This document shows positions 1 to 6,648 of a stretch of 10,229 nt of DNA, piece after piece; the first letter of the stretch is position 1; every line of letters starts with the position of its first letter. Origin of the DNA: JAKAXG01 sp035702985. Its GTDB lineage: Bacteria; Actinomycetota; Acidimicrobiia; Acidimicrobiales; Palsa-688. The notes under the pieces are model-generated. The model ran no database searches, had not been told where the DNA came from, and saw only the letters and a program-made list of their open reading frames with translations. The stretch covers positions 1 through 10,229 of the forward strand of contig DASSZD010000021.1 in assembly GCA_035702985.1 (NCBI GenBank). The letters are read 5' to 3'. The position numbers and the translations under genes are program-made.

Positions 1-410
1 GCCAGGCCGGCCAGGCCGGTCAGGTCGGAGTCGCCGCTGACCGCCGCCCGGTTGGCGTCCTGCATCTGCTGGTACACCTCCTGGCGGTAGATGAGCACGT
101 GCGGGGGGGCCTCGATGCCGATGCGGACGGAGTCGTTGCTGACCGCCTGCACCGAGACGACCACCTCCCCGTTGATCAGCAGGCCGGGGCGGGGCCGCCG
201 GGACAGCACGTGCATGCCGGCCCCGTCCCACGCCTTGCCCCGGGCCGCCAGCTGGGCGGCCACTTCGCGCTCGTCCAGGCGCTGGACGGTGACGCTGTCG
301 GGGCCGGTCACCCGCAGGCACACGTCGTCACCGGCCACCATCTCCACGGTGACCACCACGTCGTGGCCGATCAGTATGGACGAGTCGGAGCGACGGCTGA
401 GTACCAGCAC
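1..410 (-). CDS. csrA: Tandem CsrA-domain protein (two fused CsrA modules), 3' end off the window
   Basis: CsrA proteins are small RNA-binding post-transcriptional regulators that act as homodimers on GGA motifs in mRNA leaders. Here 136 codons are visible and the frame is still open at base 1. Residues 1-53 align without gaps to E. coli CsrA (opening LVLSRR, ILIGHDVVVTVEMV, VQR at 42-44). Residues 66-120 are a second complete gapless module (HVLSRR, LLINGEVVVSVQAV, VRIGIEAP, VLIYRQEVYQQMQ). The RNA-contacting Leu4 and Arg44 of CsrA are present in both copies (L4/R44 and L69/R109). Module 1 has lost the G-[IV]-x-A-P turn (RVTGP), while module 2 keeps it (GIEAP). No stop separates them, and a 12-15 residue linker joins them. 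The GTG start lies 10 bases after the DUF3566 stop, with GAGG 8 bases upstream, and gives the canonical CsrA N-terminus. The family call is very secure. The fusion is read directly from the sequence. The function of a single-chain pair is inferred, and the tail beyond residue 125 is unknown. Confidence 0.9.
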   Translation of the reverse strand, partial: MLVLSRRSDSSILIGHDVVVTVEMVAGDDVCLRVTGPDSVTVQRLDEREVAAQLAARGKAWDGAGMHVLSRRPRPGLLINGEVVVSVQAVSNDSVRIGIEAPPHVLIYRQEVYQQMQDANRAAVSGDSDLTGLAGL

Positions 411-425
411 CCGGCGGCCCTCACT
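411..425 (-). promoter_or_regulatory. Ribosome binding site of the tandem csrA gene
   Basis: On the minus strand, GAGTGAGGG overlaps the TGA stop of the upstream DUF3566 gene and places GAGG 8 bases before the GTG start at 410. This fixes the start at the residue that aligns with Met1 of CsrA. It also suggests coupled translation with the membrane-protein gene. No separate promoter is visible in the 10-base gap. Confidence 0.6.
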
Positions 426-1566
426 CCCTGCCGAGGCTCTCGAGCTCGACCCTGATCCCGCCGACCACGTCGGCTATGAGGTTGTAGATCAGGGCCAGCA
501 GGATGCTCGCCAGCGTGCCGACCACGGCGATCACCAGCCCGGCGGCGGCCGTGTACATGGCCACCGCCCCCGGCTCGAGCCGGAACTTCCTGAGGCTGAA
601 CAGGGTGCGAACCGACTTGTCGATGGACGGCAGGGTGCCGAACGAGTCGGCCGCCGCCCACAGCAGCACGGCGGCCACCACCACGACCACCAGGGTGAGC
701 AGCCAGAACAGGACCGACACCTTGGCCACCGTGGCCACGTCGATGTGGCGGATCACCACCCGGCTGCGGGACCGGCCGGGGCGGCGCACCGGCCGGCGCA
801 GCGTGGACGCCGGGCGGGGCCCGCCGGGTCCGGCCCCCGGTACCGGGGCCACCATGTCGGCGCCGGCCAGGGTGGCGTCGGCCAGGCCCGGATCGGCGGG
901 CAGGGCGGCCGGCATGTCGGGCCACGGTGCGGGCTCCGATGCCGGCCCCCACGGGTCGGCCAGCGGGTCGGCCACCGGCACCGCCTGGGTGGCGGCCGCC
1001 GGGTCCAGCCTGGCCCCGGGGTCCGGGCGGGCCGCTCCGTCGGGCCGGGCCGCGGCCGCCGGGTCGGCCGTCCGGACGGCCGGTTGGGGCCGGTCCGCCG
1101 GGTCGGTGGGGCCGGCCGGCTCGGTCACGGCGAAGTCGGCCCGCCCGACCGGTTCACGCCGGGCCGCCGGGGCCGCCCGGTAGCCCGATCCGGTCCGCCG
1201 TCCCCGTCCGCCCCGCCGGCCCGTCTCGGTGGGACGGCGGAACAGCCGGGGGTTCTCCTCCCCCTCCCCGTCCCGGCCTGCCTCCAGCCCGGCGGGCGAC
1301 CCGCCCGCACCGGCGGGGTCGGCCGACGCCGGGACCGCCGGGTCGGCCGGCCGGCGGGACCCGGTGCGGGCCCACGCCGAGAACAGCCCGCCGGCCGCCG
1401 GCGGCATCTCCTGCTTCCTGGCCGGGGGGCGCACCGCGTGCAGCGACCCGTACTCGGCCGGGACCGGCGATCCCCACCCGCCCCGGTCCACCGCTTCGGC
1501 TCGATCCTCGGCCGGGTCGGCCCGGTCCTCCGGCTCCCAGGCCGGCCGGCCGGGCAGGTCCGCCAT
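421..1566 (-). CDS. DUF3566 transmembrane protein, gyrA-linked
   Basis: The protein has 381 residues. The first ~265 are a low-complexity, Pro/Ala/Asp/Arg-rich and presumably disordered cytoplasmic region. The conserved DUF3566 domain occupies ~268-381: a basic lead-in (RSRSRVVIRHID), TM1 about 284-306 (VLFWLLTLVVVVVAAVLLW), a ~30-residue loop (FGTLPSIDKSVRTLFSL), TM2 about 337-361, and a short tail ending VELESLGRE. Family knowledge: DUF3566 proteins sit directly downstream of gyrA across Actinobacteria (Rv0007 in M. tuberculosis), typically with a similar disordered N-terminus; their biochemical role is not established. The ATG shares its A with the gyrA TGA, and GGAAGAG lies 8 bases upstream, so this start is well supported. 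The gene belongs to the gyrB-gyrA unit and is followed 10 bases later by the csrA-type gene. The N-terminal half is recognisable only by composition, so its exact sequence carries little functional signal. Confidence 0.88.
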   Translation of the reverse strand: MADLPGRPAWEPEDRADPAEDRAEAVDRGGWGSPVPAEYGSLHAVRPPARKQEMPPAAGGLFSAWARTGSRRPADPAVPASADPAGAGGSPAGLEAGRDGEGEENPRLFRRPTETGRRGGRGRRTGSGYRAAPAARREPVGRADFAVTEPAGPTDPADRPQPAVRTADPAAAARPDGAARPDPGARLDPAAATQAVPVADPLADPWGPASEPAPWPDMPAALPADPGLADATLAGADMVAPVPGAGPGGPRPASTLRRPVRRPGRSRSRVVIRHIDVATVAKVSVLFWLLTLVVVVVAAVLLWAAADSFGTLPSIDKSVRTLFSLRKFRLEPGAVAMYTAAAGLVIAVVGTLASILLALIYNLIADVVGGIRVELESLGRE

Positions 1567-4061
1567 CAGCCGGTCTCTTCCACCGACAACACGGGGGCCA
1601 CCGAGGCCACCACCTGCCCGGAGTCGAGGGTCATGACCCTGACACCGGTGGCGTCTCTACCTTGACTCGATATCTCACGAACGGGCATGCGCACCAGGAC
1701 CCCCGACGAGGATGTGACCAGAATCTCGTCATCCAATCCCACCATGAAAGCCGATACGACCCGGCCGCGCTGCGCGGTGAGCTTGATACCCCGTACGCCG
1801 ACCCCGCCGCGACCCTGGCGGTGGAAGTGCGGCAGCTGGGTCCGCTTGCCGAAACCGGCCTCGGTGACGATCAGGATGGAGGTCTCGTCCCGGGCCGGGT
1901 CGATGGACACGACCTCGTCCTCGCGGCGCAGCGACATGCCCCGCACCCCGGCCGCGTCCCGTCCCATGGGCCGCACGTCGGTCTCGGAGAAGCGGATGGC
2001 CATGCCGTCCCGGGACACCATGAAGATGTCGTCCTCCCCGCCGGTGGTGATGACCCCCACCAGCTCGTCGCCGTCGCGCAGGTTGATGGCGATGAAACCC
2101 TCCCGGCGGGACTTGTCGTACTCCGAGAAAGTGGTCTTCTTGACCTGCCCCTTCTTGGTGGCGAACAGCAGGTACCGGTCGGAGGGGAACTCCCGGGTGT
2201 CGATGAGGGTCTGGATCTTCTCCCCCGCATCGAGTGGGAGCAGGTTGACGATGGCCGTGCCCCGGGCCGTCCGCTCCTTGACCGGCACCTCGAACGCCCG
2301 CAGCCGGTAGACCTTGCCTTTGTTCGAGAAGAACAGGAGATAGGCGTGGGCGCTGGTGTGGATGATCCGGGTGACGATGTCCTCGTCCTTGAGCCGGGCC
2401 CCCTGCACCCCCCGACCGCCCCGGCCCTGGGTCCGGAACGACGAAGCCGGCACGGCCTTGACGTAGCCGGCCTTGGTCATGGTGATGACCAGCTCCTCGT
2501 CGTCGATCAGGTCCTCGGCTGACATCTCACCCTCGTCGAAGGTGATCTGGGCCCGGCGGGCATCGGCGAACTCGTCGCGGATGGCGGCCATCTCGGTCTT
2601 GATGACACCGCGCAGGACGCCCGGGTCGGCCAGGATGGCCTCCAGCTCGGCGATGGTCTGGCGCAGCTGGGTCAGCTCCTCCTCCAGCTGGGCCCGGCCC
2701 AGCCGGGTCAGGCGGCCGAGCGGCATGTCCAGGATGTGGTTGGCCTGGATCTCGCTGAACTCGAACGGGGCGGCCACCAGCGCGTCGCGGGCCGCCGGCC
2801 GGTCCTCCGACGCCCGGATGGTGGCGATGATCTGGTCGATCAGGTCCAGGGCCTTGATCAGCCCCTCGACGATGTGGGCCCGGTCCCGGGCCTTGCGCAG
2901 GCGGTACTCGGTCCGCCGGCGGATCACCTCGACCTGGTGGTCGACGTAGGCCGACAGGGCCTGGACCAGGTTGAGGGTGCGGGGCACCCCGTCCACCAGG
3001 GCCACCATGTTGACCCCGAACGAGGTCTGCAGCGGGGTGTGCTTGTACAGGTTGTTGAGCACCACGTTGGCGGCCGCGTCCCGCTTCAGGTACACCACCA
3101 GCTTGGTGTCGTCACCCGACGACAGGTCCCGGATGTCGCGGATGCCGTCCAGCTCCCGGGCGTTGACCAGGTCGGCGATCTTCTCCATGATGGACTTGGG
3201 GCTGGCCTGGTAGGGCAGCTCGGTGATGACGATCTCGTCGCTGGTGCGGCCCTCGACGATCTCCGCCCTGGCCCGCATCTTGATCGAGCCCCGCCCGGTC
3301 CGGTAGGCGTCCATGATCCCCTGCCGGCCCAGGATCAGCGCCCCGGTCGGGAAGTCCGGGCCCTTGACGAAGTGCATCAGGTCGTCGGGGGTGGCGTCGG
3401 GATGGTCGATCAGGTGGATGGTGGCGTCGATCACCTCCCGCAGGTTGTGGGGCGGGATGTTGGTGGCCATGCCGACGGCGATGCCCTGGCTGCCGTTGAC
3501 CAGCAGGTTGGGAAAACGCGACGGCAGGACGGTCGGCTCGTCCTCCTCGTTGGTGTAGTTCCGCCCCATGTCGACGGTCTCCTCGTCGAGACCGTCGATC
3601 ATGTGCATGGCCAGGGGGGCCAGCCGGCTCTCGGTGTAGCGCTCGGCGGCGGGCGGGAAGTCCGGCGAGCCGTAGTTGCCGTGGAAGGCGATCAGCGGGT
3701 GGCGCAGGCTGAACGGCTGGGCCATGCGGGCCAGGGCGTCGTAGATGGCGGTGTTGCCGTGCGGGTGGAACCGGCTCATGGTGTCGCCGGTGACCTTGGC
3801 GCACTTCACGTAAGGCCGGTCGGGCCGGTAGCCCTGCACGTGCATGTCGTAGAGGATGCGCCGGTGGACCGGCTTCAGCCCGTCGCGGACGTCCGGCAAC
3901 GCTCGTGACACGATGACGGACATGGCGTAGTCCAGGAAGGACCGCTCCATCTCCTCCTGGATCTCGATGGGCTCGATGCTGCCGACGGTGGTGTCAGCAC
4001 CGTCGTCGTCGGGGGGCGTGGGCTGCCCCGGCCCGTCGGTGGGGGGCGTGGTGTCGCTCAT
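1566..4061 (-). CDS. gyrA: DNA gyrase subunit A
   Basis: This is the breakage-reunion subunit of the A2B2 type IIA topoisomerase that introduces negative supercoils; it is 831 residues, normal length. A ~28-residue acidic/proline N-terminal extension precedes the winged-helix domain (SFLDYAMSVIVSRALPDVRDG, 41-61). The catalytic tyrosine is Y142 (RYTESRLA). The tower and coiled-coil region run to about residue 510. The C-terminal pinwheel (~525-825) carries the GyrA-box QGRGGRG at 545-551, which wraps DNA and distinguishes gyrase from topoisomerase IV, and a blade repeat QGRGGVGVRG near 749. The quinolone-determining loop reads HPHGNTAIYD (99-108), with Asn103 where Asp is usual and Thr104 at the E. 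coli Ser83 position. The segment LIAFHGNYGS (123-132) replaces the usual VDGQGNFGS. The ATG shares its A with the gyrB TGA stop and no good ribosome site is close, which suggests translational coupling. Identity is certain. Confidence 0.98.
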   Translation of the reverse strand: MSDTTPPTDGPGQPTPPDDDGADTTVGSIEPIEIQEEMERSFLDYAMSVIVSRALPDVRDGLKPVHRRILYDMHVQGYRPDRPYVKCAKVTGDTMSRFHPHGNTAIYDALARMAQPFSLRHPLIAFHGNYGSPDFPPAAERYTESRLAPLAMHMIDGLDEETVDMGRNYTNEEDEPTVLPSRFPNLLVNGSQGIAVGMATNIPPHNLREVIDATIHLIDHPDATPDDLMHFVKGPDFPTGALILGRQGIMDAYRTGRGSIKMRARAEIVEGRTSDEIVITELPYQASPKSIMEKIADLVNARELDGIRDIRDLSSGDDTKLVVYLKRDAAANVVLNNLYKHTPLQTSFGVNMVALVDGVPRTLNLVQALSAYVDHQVEVIRRRTEYRLRKARDRAHIVEGLIKALDLIDQIIATIRASEDRPAARDALVAAPFEFSEIQANHILDMPLGRLTRLGRAQLEEELTQLRQTIAELEAILADPGVLRGVIKTEMAAIRDEFADARRAQITFDEGEMSAEDLIDDEELVITMTKAGYVKAVPASSFRTQGRGGRGVQGARLKDEDIVTRIIHTSAHAYLLFFSNKGKVYRLRAFEVPVKERTARGTAIVNLLPLDAGEKIQTLIDTREFPSDRYLLFATKKGQVKKTTFSEYDKSRREGFIAINLRDGDELVGVITTGGEDDIFMVSRDGMAIRFSETDVRPMGRDAAGVRGMSLRREDEVVSIDPARDETSILIVTEAGFGKRTQLPHFHRQGRGGVGVRGIKLTAQRGRVVSAFMVGLDDEILVTSSSGVLVRMPVREISSQGRDATGVRVMTLDSGQVVASVAPVLSVEETG

Positions 4062-6010
4062 CAGATGTCCAGGAACCTCACGTCGTCGGCGTTGGTGGTG
4101 ATGAAGTGCTTGCGCAGCTCCACGTCGTCACCCATCAGGATCGAGCACACCTCGTCGGCCAGGGCGGCCTGCTCCACGTCGACGCGCAGCAGGGTCCGCC
4201 GGTCGGCGTCCATGGTGGTGGAGCCCAGCTCCTGCCAGTCCATCTCGCCGAGTCCCTTGAGCCGGTTGAACTCGGCCTTGTGGTTGGGCCGCTCGGCCAG
4301 GAACCGGTGCCGGTGGGAGTCGTCCTTGAGGTACACCTTCTCCTTGCCCACCAGGGTGGAAAAAAGTGGGGGCTGGGCGCAGAAAACGTGTCCCTCCTCG
4401 ACGAGCGGGCGCATCTGGCGGAAGAAGAAGGTCAACAACAGGGTCCGGATGTGGCTACCGTCCACGTCGGCGTCGGCCAGGATGATCACCTTGCCGTAGC
4501 GGATCTTGGCCACGTCGAAGTCGTCGCCCAGGCCGGCGCCGATGGCGGCGATGAGGGCCTGGATCTCGTTGTTCTTGAGCATCTTGTCGATGCGGGCCCG
4601 CTCGACGTTGAGGATCTTGCCCCGGATGGGCAGGATGGCCTGGGTGCGGGGGTCCCGGGCCCGCACCGCCGAGCCGCCGGCGGAGTCACCCTCCACGATG
4701 AACAGCTCCGACTCGGCGGCGTTCTTCGACGCGCAGTCGGTGAGCTTGCCGGGCAGGCCGGCGCCCTCGAGGGCGGACTTGCGCCGGGTGGCGTCGCGGG
4801 CCTGGCGGGCCGCCACCCGGGCCCGGGCCGCCTGGATGGCCTTGTTGACCATCTGACGGGCCTCGGCCGGGTGCTCCTCCAGCCATTCGGCCAGCTTCTC
4901 GTTGGTGGACCGCTCCACCAGCGAGCGGATGGTCACGTTGCCCAGCTTGGCCTTGGTCTGGCCCTCGAACTGCGGCTCGCGCAGCTTGACCGCCACGATG
5001 GCGGTGAGGCCCTCCCGGATGTCCTCGCCCTGGAGGTTGTCCTCCTTCTCCTTGAGCAGGTTGGAGCTGCGGGCGTACTTGTTGACCACGTTGGTGAGGG
5101 CCTTGCGGAAGCCCTCCACGTGGGTGCCCCCCTCGATGGTGGAGATGCCGTTGGCGTAGCCGTGCAGCCCCTCGTAGTAGCCGGTGTTGTACTGCACCGC
5201 CACCTCGACCTCGCCGTCCTCCTCGGCCACCCTGTAGTAGGCCACCTTCTTGAACAGGGGCTCCCGGGAGGCGTTGAGGTGGCGGACGAAGTCGATGATG
5301 CCACCGTCGTACTTGTACACGGCCCGGTCCCCGCCCGGCCGCTCGTCGGTGAAACGGATCTCCAGCCCGGCGTTGAGGAAGGCGTAGATCTGCAGCCGCT
5401 CCATGATGGTCTGGGCCCGGAATTCCACCTCGTCGAAGATCCGCCCGTCCGGCCAGAACTCCACCGAGGTCCCGGTCCGGCCCTTGGGGGACGGGCCGGT
5501 CACCTCCAGCTTGCCCTTGGGCTTGCCGCCGTCGGCGAACTCCATGCGGTGGCGCTGGCCGGCCCGGTCCACCTCCACGATCAGCCTGGTGGACAGGGCG
5601 TTGACCACCGACACCCCCACCCCGTGCAGGCCGCCGGACACCTTGTAGCCGTCACCGCCGAACTTCCCGCCGCCGTGCAGCTTGGTCAGGGCGATCTCCA
5701 CCCCGGTCATCTTCTGCTGGGGGTTGACGTCGGTGGGGATGCCCCGGCCGTCGTCCACCACCCGGCACCCGCCGTCGGCGGTCAGGGTGATGTCGATGCG
5801 GCTGCAGAACCCGGCCATGGCCTCGTCCACCGAGTTGTCCACCACCTCCCACACCAGGTGGTGCAGGCCGCTCGGCCCGGTGGAGCCGATGTACATGCCG
5901 GGGCGCTTGCGGACCGGTTCGAGGCCCTCCAGGACGGTCATGTCCCGGGCGCTGTAGGAGGAGGGGCGCGCCCCCTCCGAGCCCTGATCCACCGTCACTT
6001 GCATAGCCAT
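4061..6010 (-). CDS. gyrB: DNA gyrase subunit B
   Basis: This is the ATPase subunit of DNA gyrase, 649 residues, the usual length for the short GyrB class without the proteobacterial insertion. The GHKL ATPase domain has the catalytic Glu55 in WEVVDNSVDEAMAG, the DDGRGIPTD motif (86-94), the ATP lid GGLHGVGVSVVNALS (126-140), and the transducer lysine K353 in GQTKAKLGN. The TOPRIM domain has E440 in FIVEGDSAGGSA and the metal-binding DADVDGSH (513-520). The C-terminus RKHFITTNADDVRFLDI is canonical. It pairs with GyrA, encoded immediately downstream with a TGATG overlap. The first ATG (6010) is preferred because AGAGG lies 8 bases upstream; a second ATG two codons on is possible. A 136-bp gap upstream can hold its own promoter, as is usual for supercoiling-responsive gyrase genes, so gyrB may start a gyrB-gyrA-DUF3566-csrA transcription unit. 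Confidence 0.98.
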   Translation of the reverse strand: MAMQVTVDQGSEGARPSSYSARDMTVLEGLEPVRKRPGMYIGSTGPSGLHHLVWEVVDNSVDEAMAGFCSRIDITLTADGGCRVVDDGRGIPTDVNPQQKMTGVEIALTKLHGGGKFGGDGYKVSGGLHGVGVSVVNALSTRLIVEVDRAGQRHRMEFADGGKPKGKLEVTGPSPKGRTGTSVEFWPDGRIFDEVEFRAQTIMERLQIYAFLNAGLEIRFTDERPGGDRAVYKYDGGIIDFVRHLNASREPLFKKVAYYRVAEEDGEVEVAVQYNTGYYEGLHGYANGISTIEGGTHVEGFRKALTNVVNKYARSSNLLKEKEDNLQGEDIREGLTAIVAVKLREPQFEGQTKAKLGNVTIRSLVERSTNEKLAEWLEEHPAEARQMVNKAIQAARARVAARQARDATRRKSALEGAGLPGKLTDCASKNAAESELFIVEGDSAGGSAVRARDPRTQAILPIRGKILNVERARIDKMLKNNEIQALIAAIGAGLGDDFDVAKIRYGKVIILADADVDGSHIRTLLLTFFFRQMRPLVEEGHVFCAQPPLFSTLVGKEKVYLKDDSHRHRFLAERPNHKAEFNRLKGLGEMDWQELGSTTMDADRRTLLRVDVEQAALADEVCSILMGDDVELRKHFITTNADDVRFLDI

Positions 6011-6146
6011 GAACGCGACCTCTCAAACTGAATGGTCAAGCTGCACGCCTTGGAGCATCGGGAGGGATAAAAGTCCAGGTCAGCAGCCCGAAAGTCGATT
6101 CCTGTAGTTTACCAGAGGGGTGGGTCGGAGCCGGCGTAAACGGGGC
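6011..6146 (-). promoter_or_regulatory. gyrB leader with candidate extended -10 promoter
   Basis: This 136-bp gap lies between the DUF721 gene and gyrB. On the minus strand, TGGTAAACT (6114-6106) fits an extended -10 element. No convincing -35 hexamer sits 16-18 bases upstream; TTTACG lies 23 bases away. The resulting leader would be about 90 bases and ends in GAGAGG before the gyrB ATG. The region is visibly less GC-rich than its flanks. Assignment is by pattern only. Confidence 0.35.
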
Positions 6147-6557
6147 CTACGAACCCTTTCTGCGCCCGCCCCGGTCCGGGCCGGCGGACCCGGTCCGGCC
6201 GGTCCCCCGGCGGGCCTCCTGGCCGGCCGTCTCGCCGGTCACCCGCAGGCGTATCTCCCGCACATCCCGGCCGGTGGTGTCGGCCAGGCGGTGCAGCAGG
6301 TCGGCGGTCATGTAGCGCAGCTGGGTGGCCCAGGCGGGGTGGTCCACGCTCAGGGTCAGCACCCCGTCGCGCAGCGACACCGGCGTGGCGTGGGCGGCTA
6401 TGTCGGCGCCGACCAGGTCGGCCCACCGGCTGAACACCGCCGTGGCCGCCGTCGCCGACGGTCCCCCCAGCCGGCGGGCGATGCGGTCCAGCGACTCCGA
6501 CACCTTGCGGGGGTCCCGCTCGGACGGGGGCTGGCCGGAAGGAACCCAGGTACTCAC
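6147..6557 (-). CDS. dciA: DUF721 / DciA-like protein
   Basis: About 136 residues with a DUF721 core: RWADLVGADIAAHATPVSLR, then GVLTLSVDHPAWATQLRYM and LLHRLADT. These match the family pattern W-x(3)-VG-x(3)-AxHTxP followed by a strand and AWAxQL. Family knowledge: DciA-type DUF721 proteins bind the replicative helicase DnaB and help load it in bacteria lacking DnaC/DnaI. The actinobacterial homolog sits between recF and gyrB (Rv0004). The ~35-residue C-terminal tail is basic and Gly/Arg-rich (to GGRRKGS). A GTG at 6608 would add 17 residues but has no ribosome site, while GTG at 6557 has GGAGAGG 8 bases upstream, so I chose the latter. It begins 91 bases after the recF stop. Helicase loading here is inferred from the family, not shown by the sequence. 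Confidence 0.85.
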   Translation of the reverse strand: MSTWVPSGQPPSERDPRKVSESLDRIARRLGGPSATAATAVFSRWADLVGADIAAHATPVSLRDGVLTLSVDHPAWATQLRYMTADLLHRLADTTGRDVREIRLRVTGETAGQEARRGTGRTGSAGPDRGGRRKGS

Positions 6558-6574
6558 CCGCCACCCCTCTCCCC
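6558..6574 (-). promoter_or_regulatory. Ribosome binding site choosing the DUF721 start
   Basis: The minus strand reads GGGGAGAGGGG followed by TGGCGG and the GTG at 6557. This strong Shine-Dalgarno match, 8 bases from the start, argues against the longer reading from GTG 6608, which has no purine-rich tract ahead of it. Confidence 0.65.
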
Positions 6575-6648
6575 GAGATGGCCCGCCACCGGTGTCGGGC
6601 CCCGCCACACACTATTGCCCGCCACCGGGCGTCCGGCCCACCCGGCGG

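Noticed and set aside
213..215. Internal ATG of the second CsrA module considered as the start of a separate csrA gene
   Set aside because: The frame is continuous with the first module, there is no intervening stop, and the upstream bases do not form a good ribosome site. An internal start remains possible but is not needed.
91..2522. Two long plus-strand open frames (91-1665 and 927-2522)
   Set aside because: They cross several real minus-strand genes and their intergenic junctions, and translate to low-complexity Pro/Gly/Arg sequence. The minus-strand reading gives CsrA, DUF3566 and GyrA domains with proper coupling.
2736..3908. Plus-strand open frame of about 390 codons opposite gyrA
   Set aside because: Antisense to the conserved GyrA core. 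The His/Val/Asp-rich product has no recognisable domain and no ribosome site was found.
4106..6031. Plus-strand open frame of about 640 codons opposite gyrB
   Set aside because: It is exactly antisense to a gyrase subunit with all catalytic motifs. Its Val/His/Gly/Leu-rich translation is typical of a high-GC shadow frame and matches no family.
6109..6612. Alternative minus-strand frame of 167 codons over the DUF721 gene
   Set aside because: It has an Arg/Pro/Gly-rich frame-shifted composition, whereas the overlapping frame carries the DUF721 motifs and a strong ribosome site.
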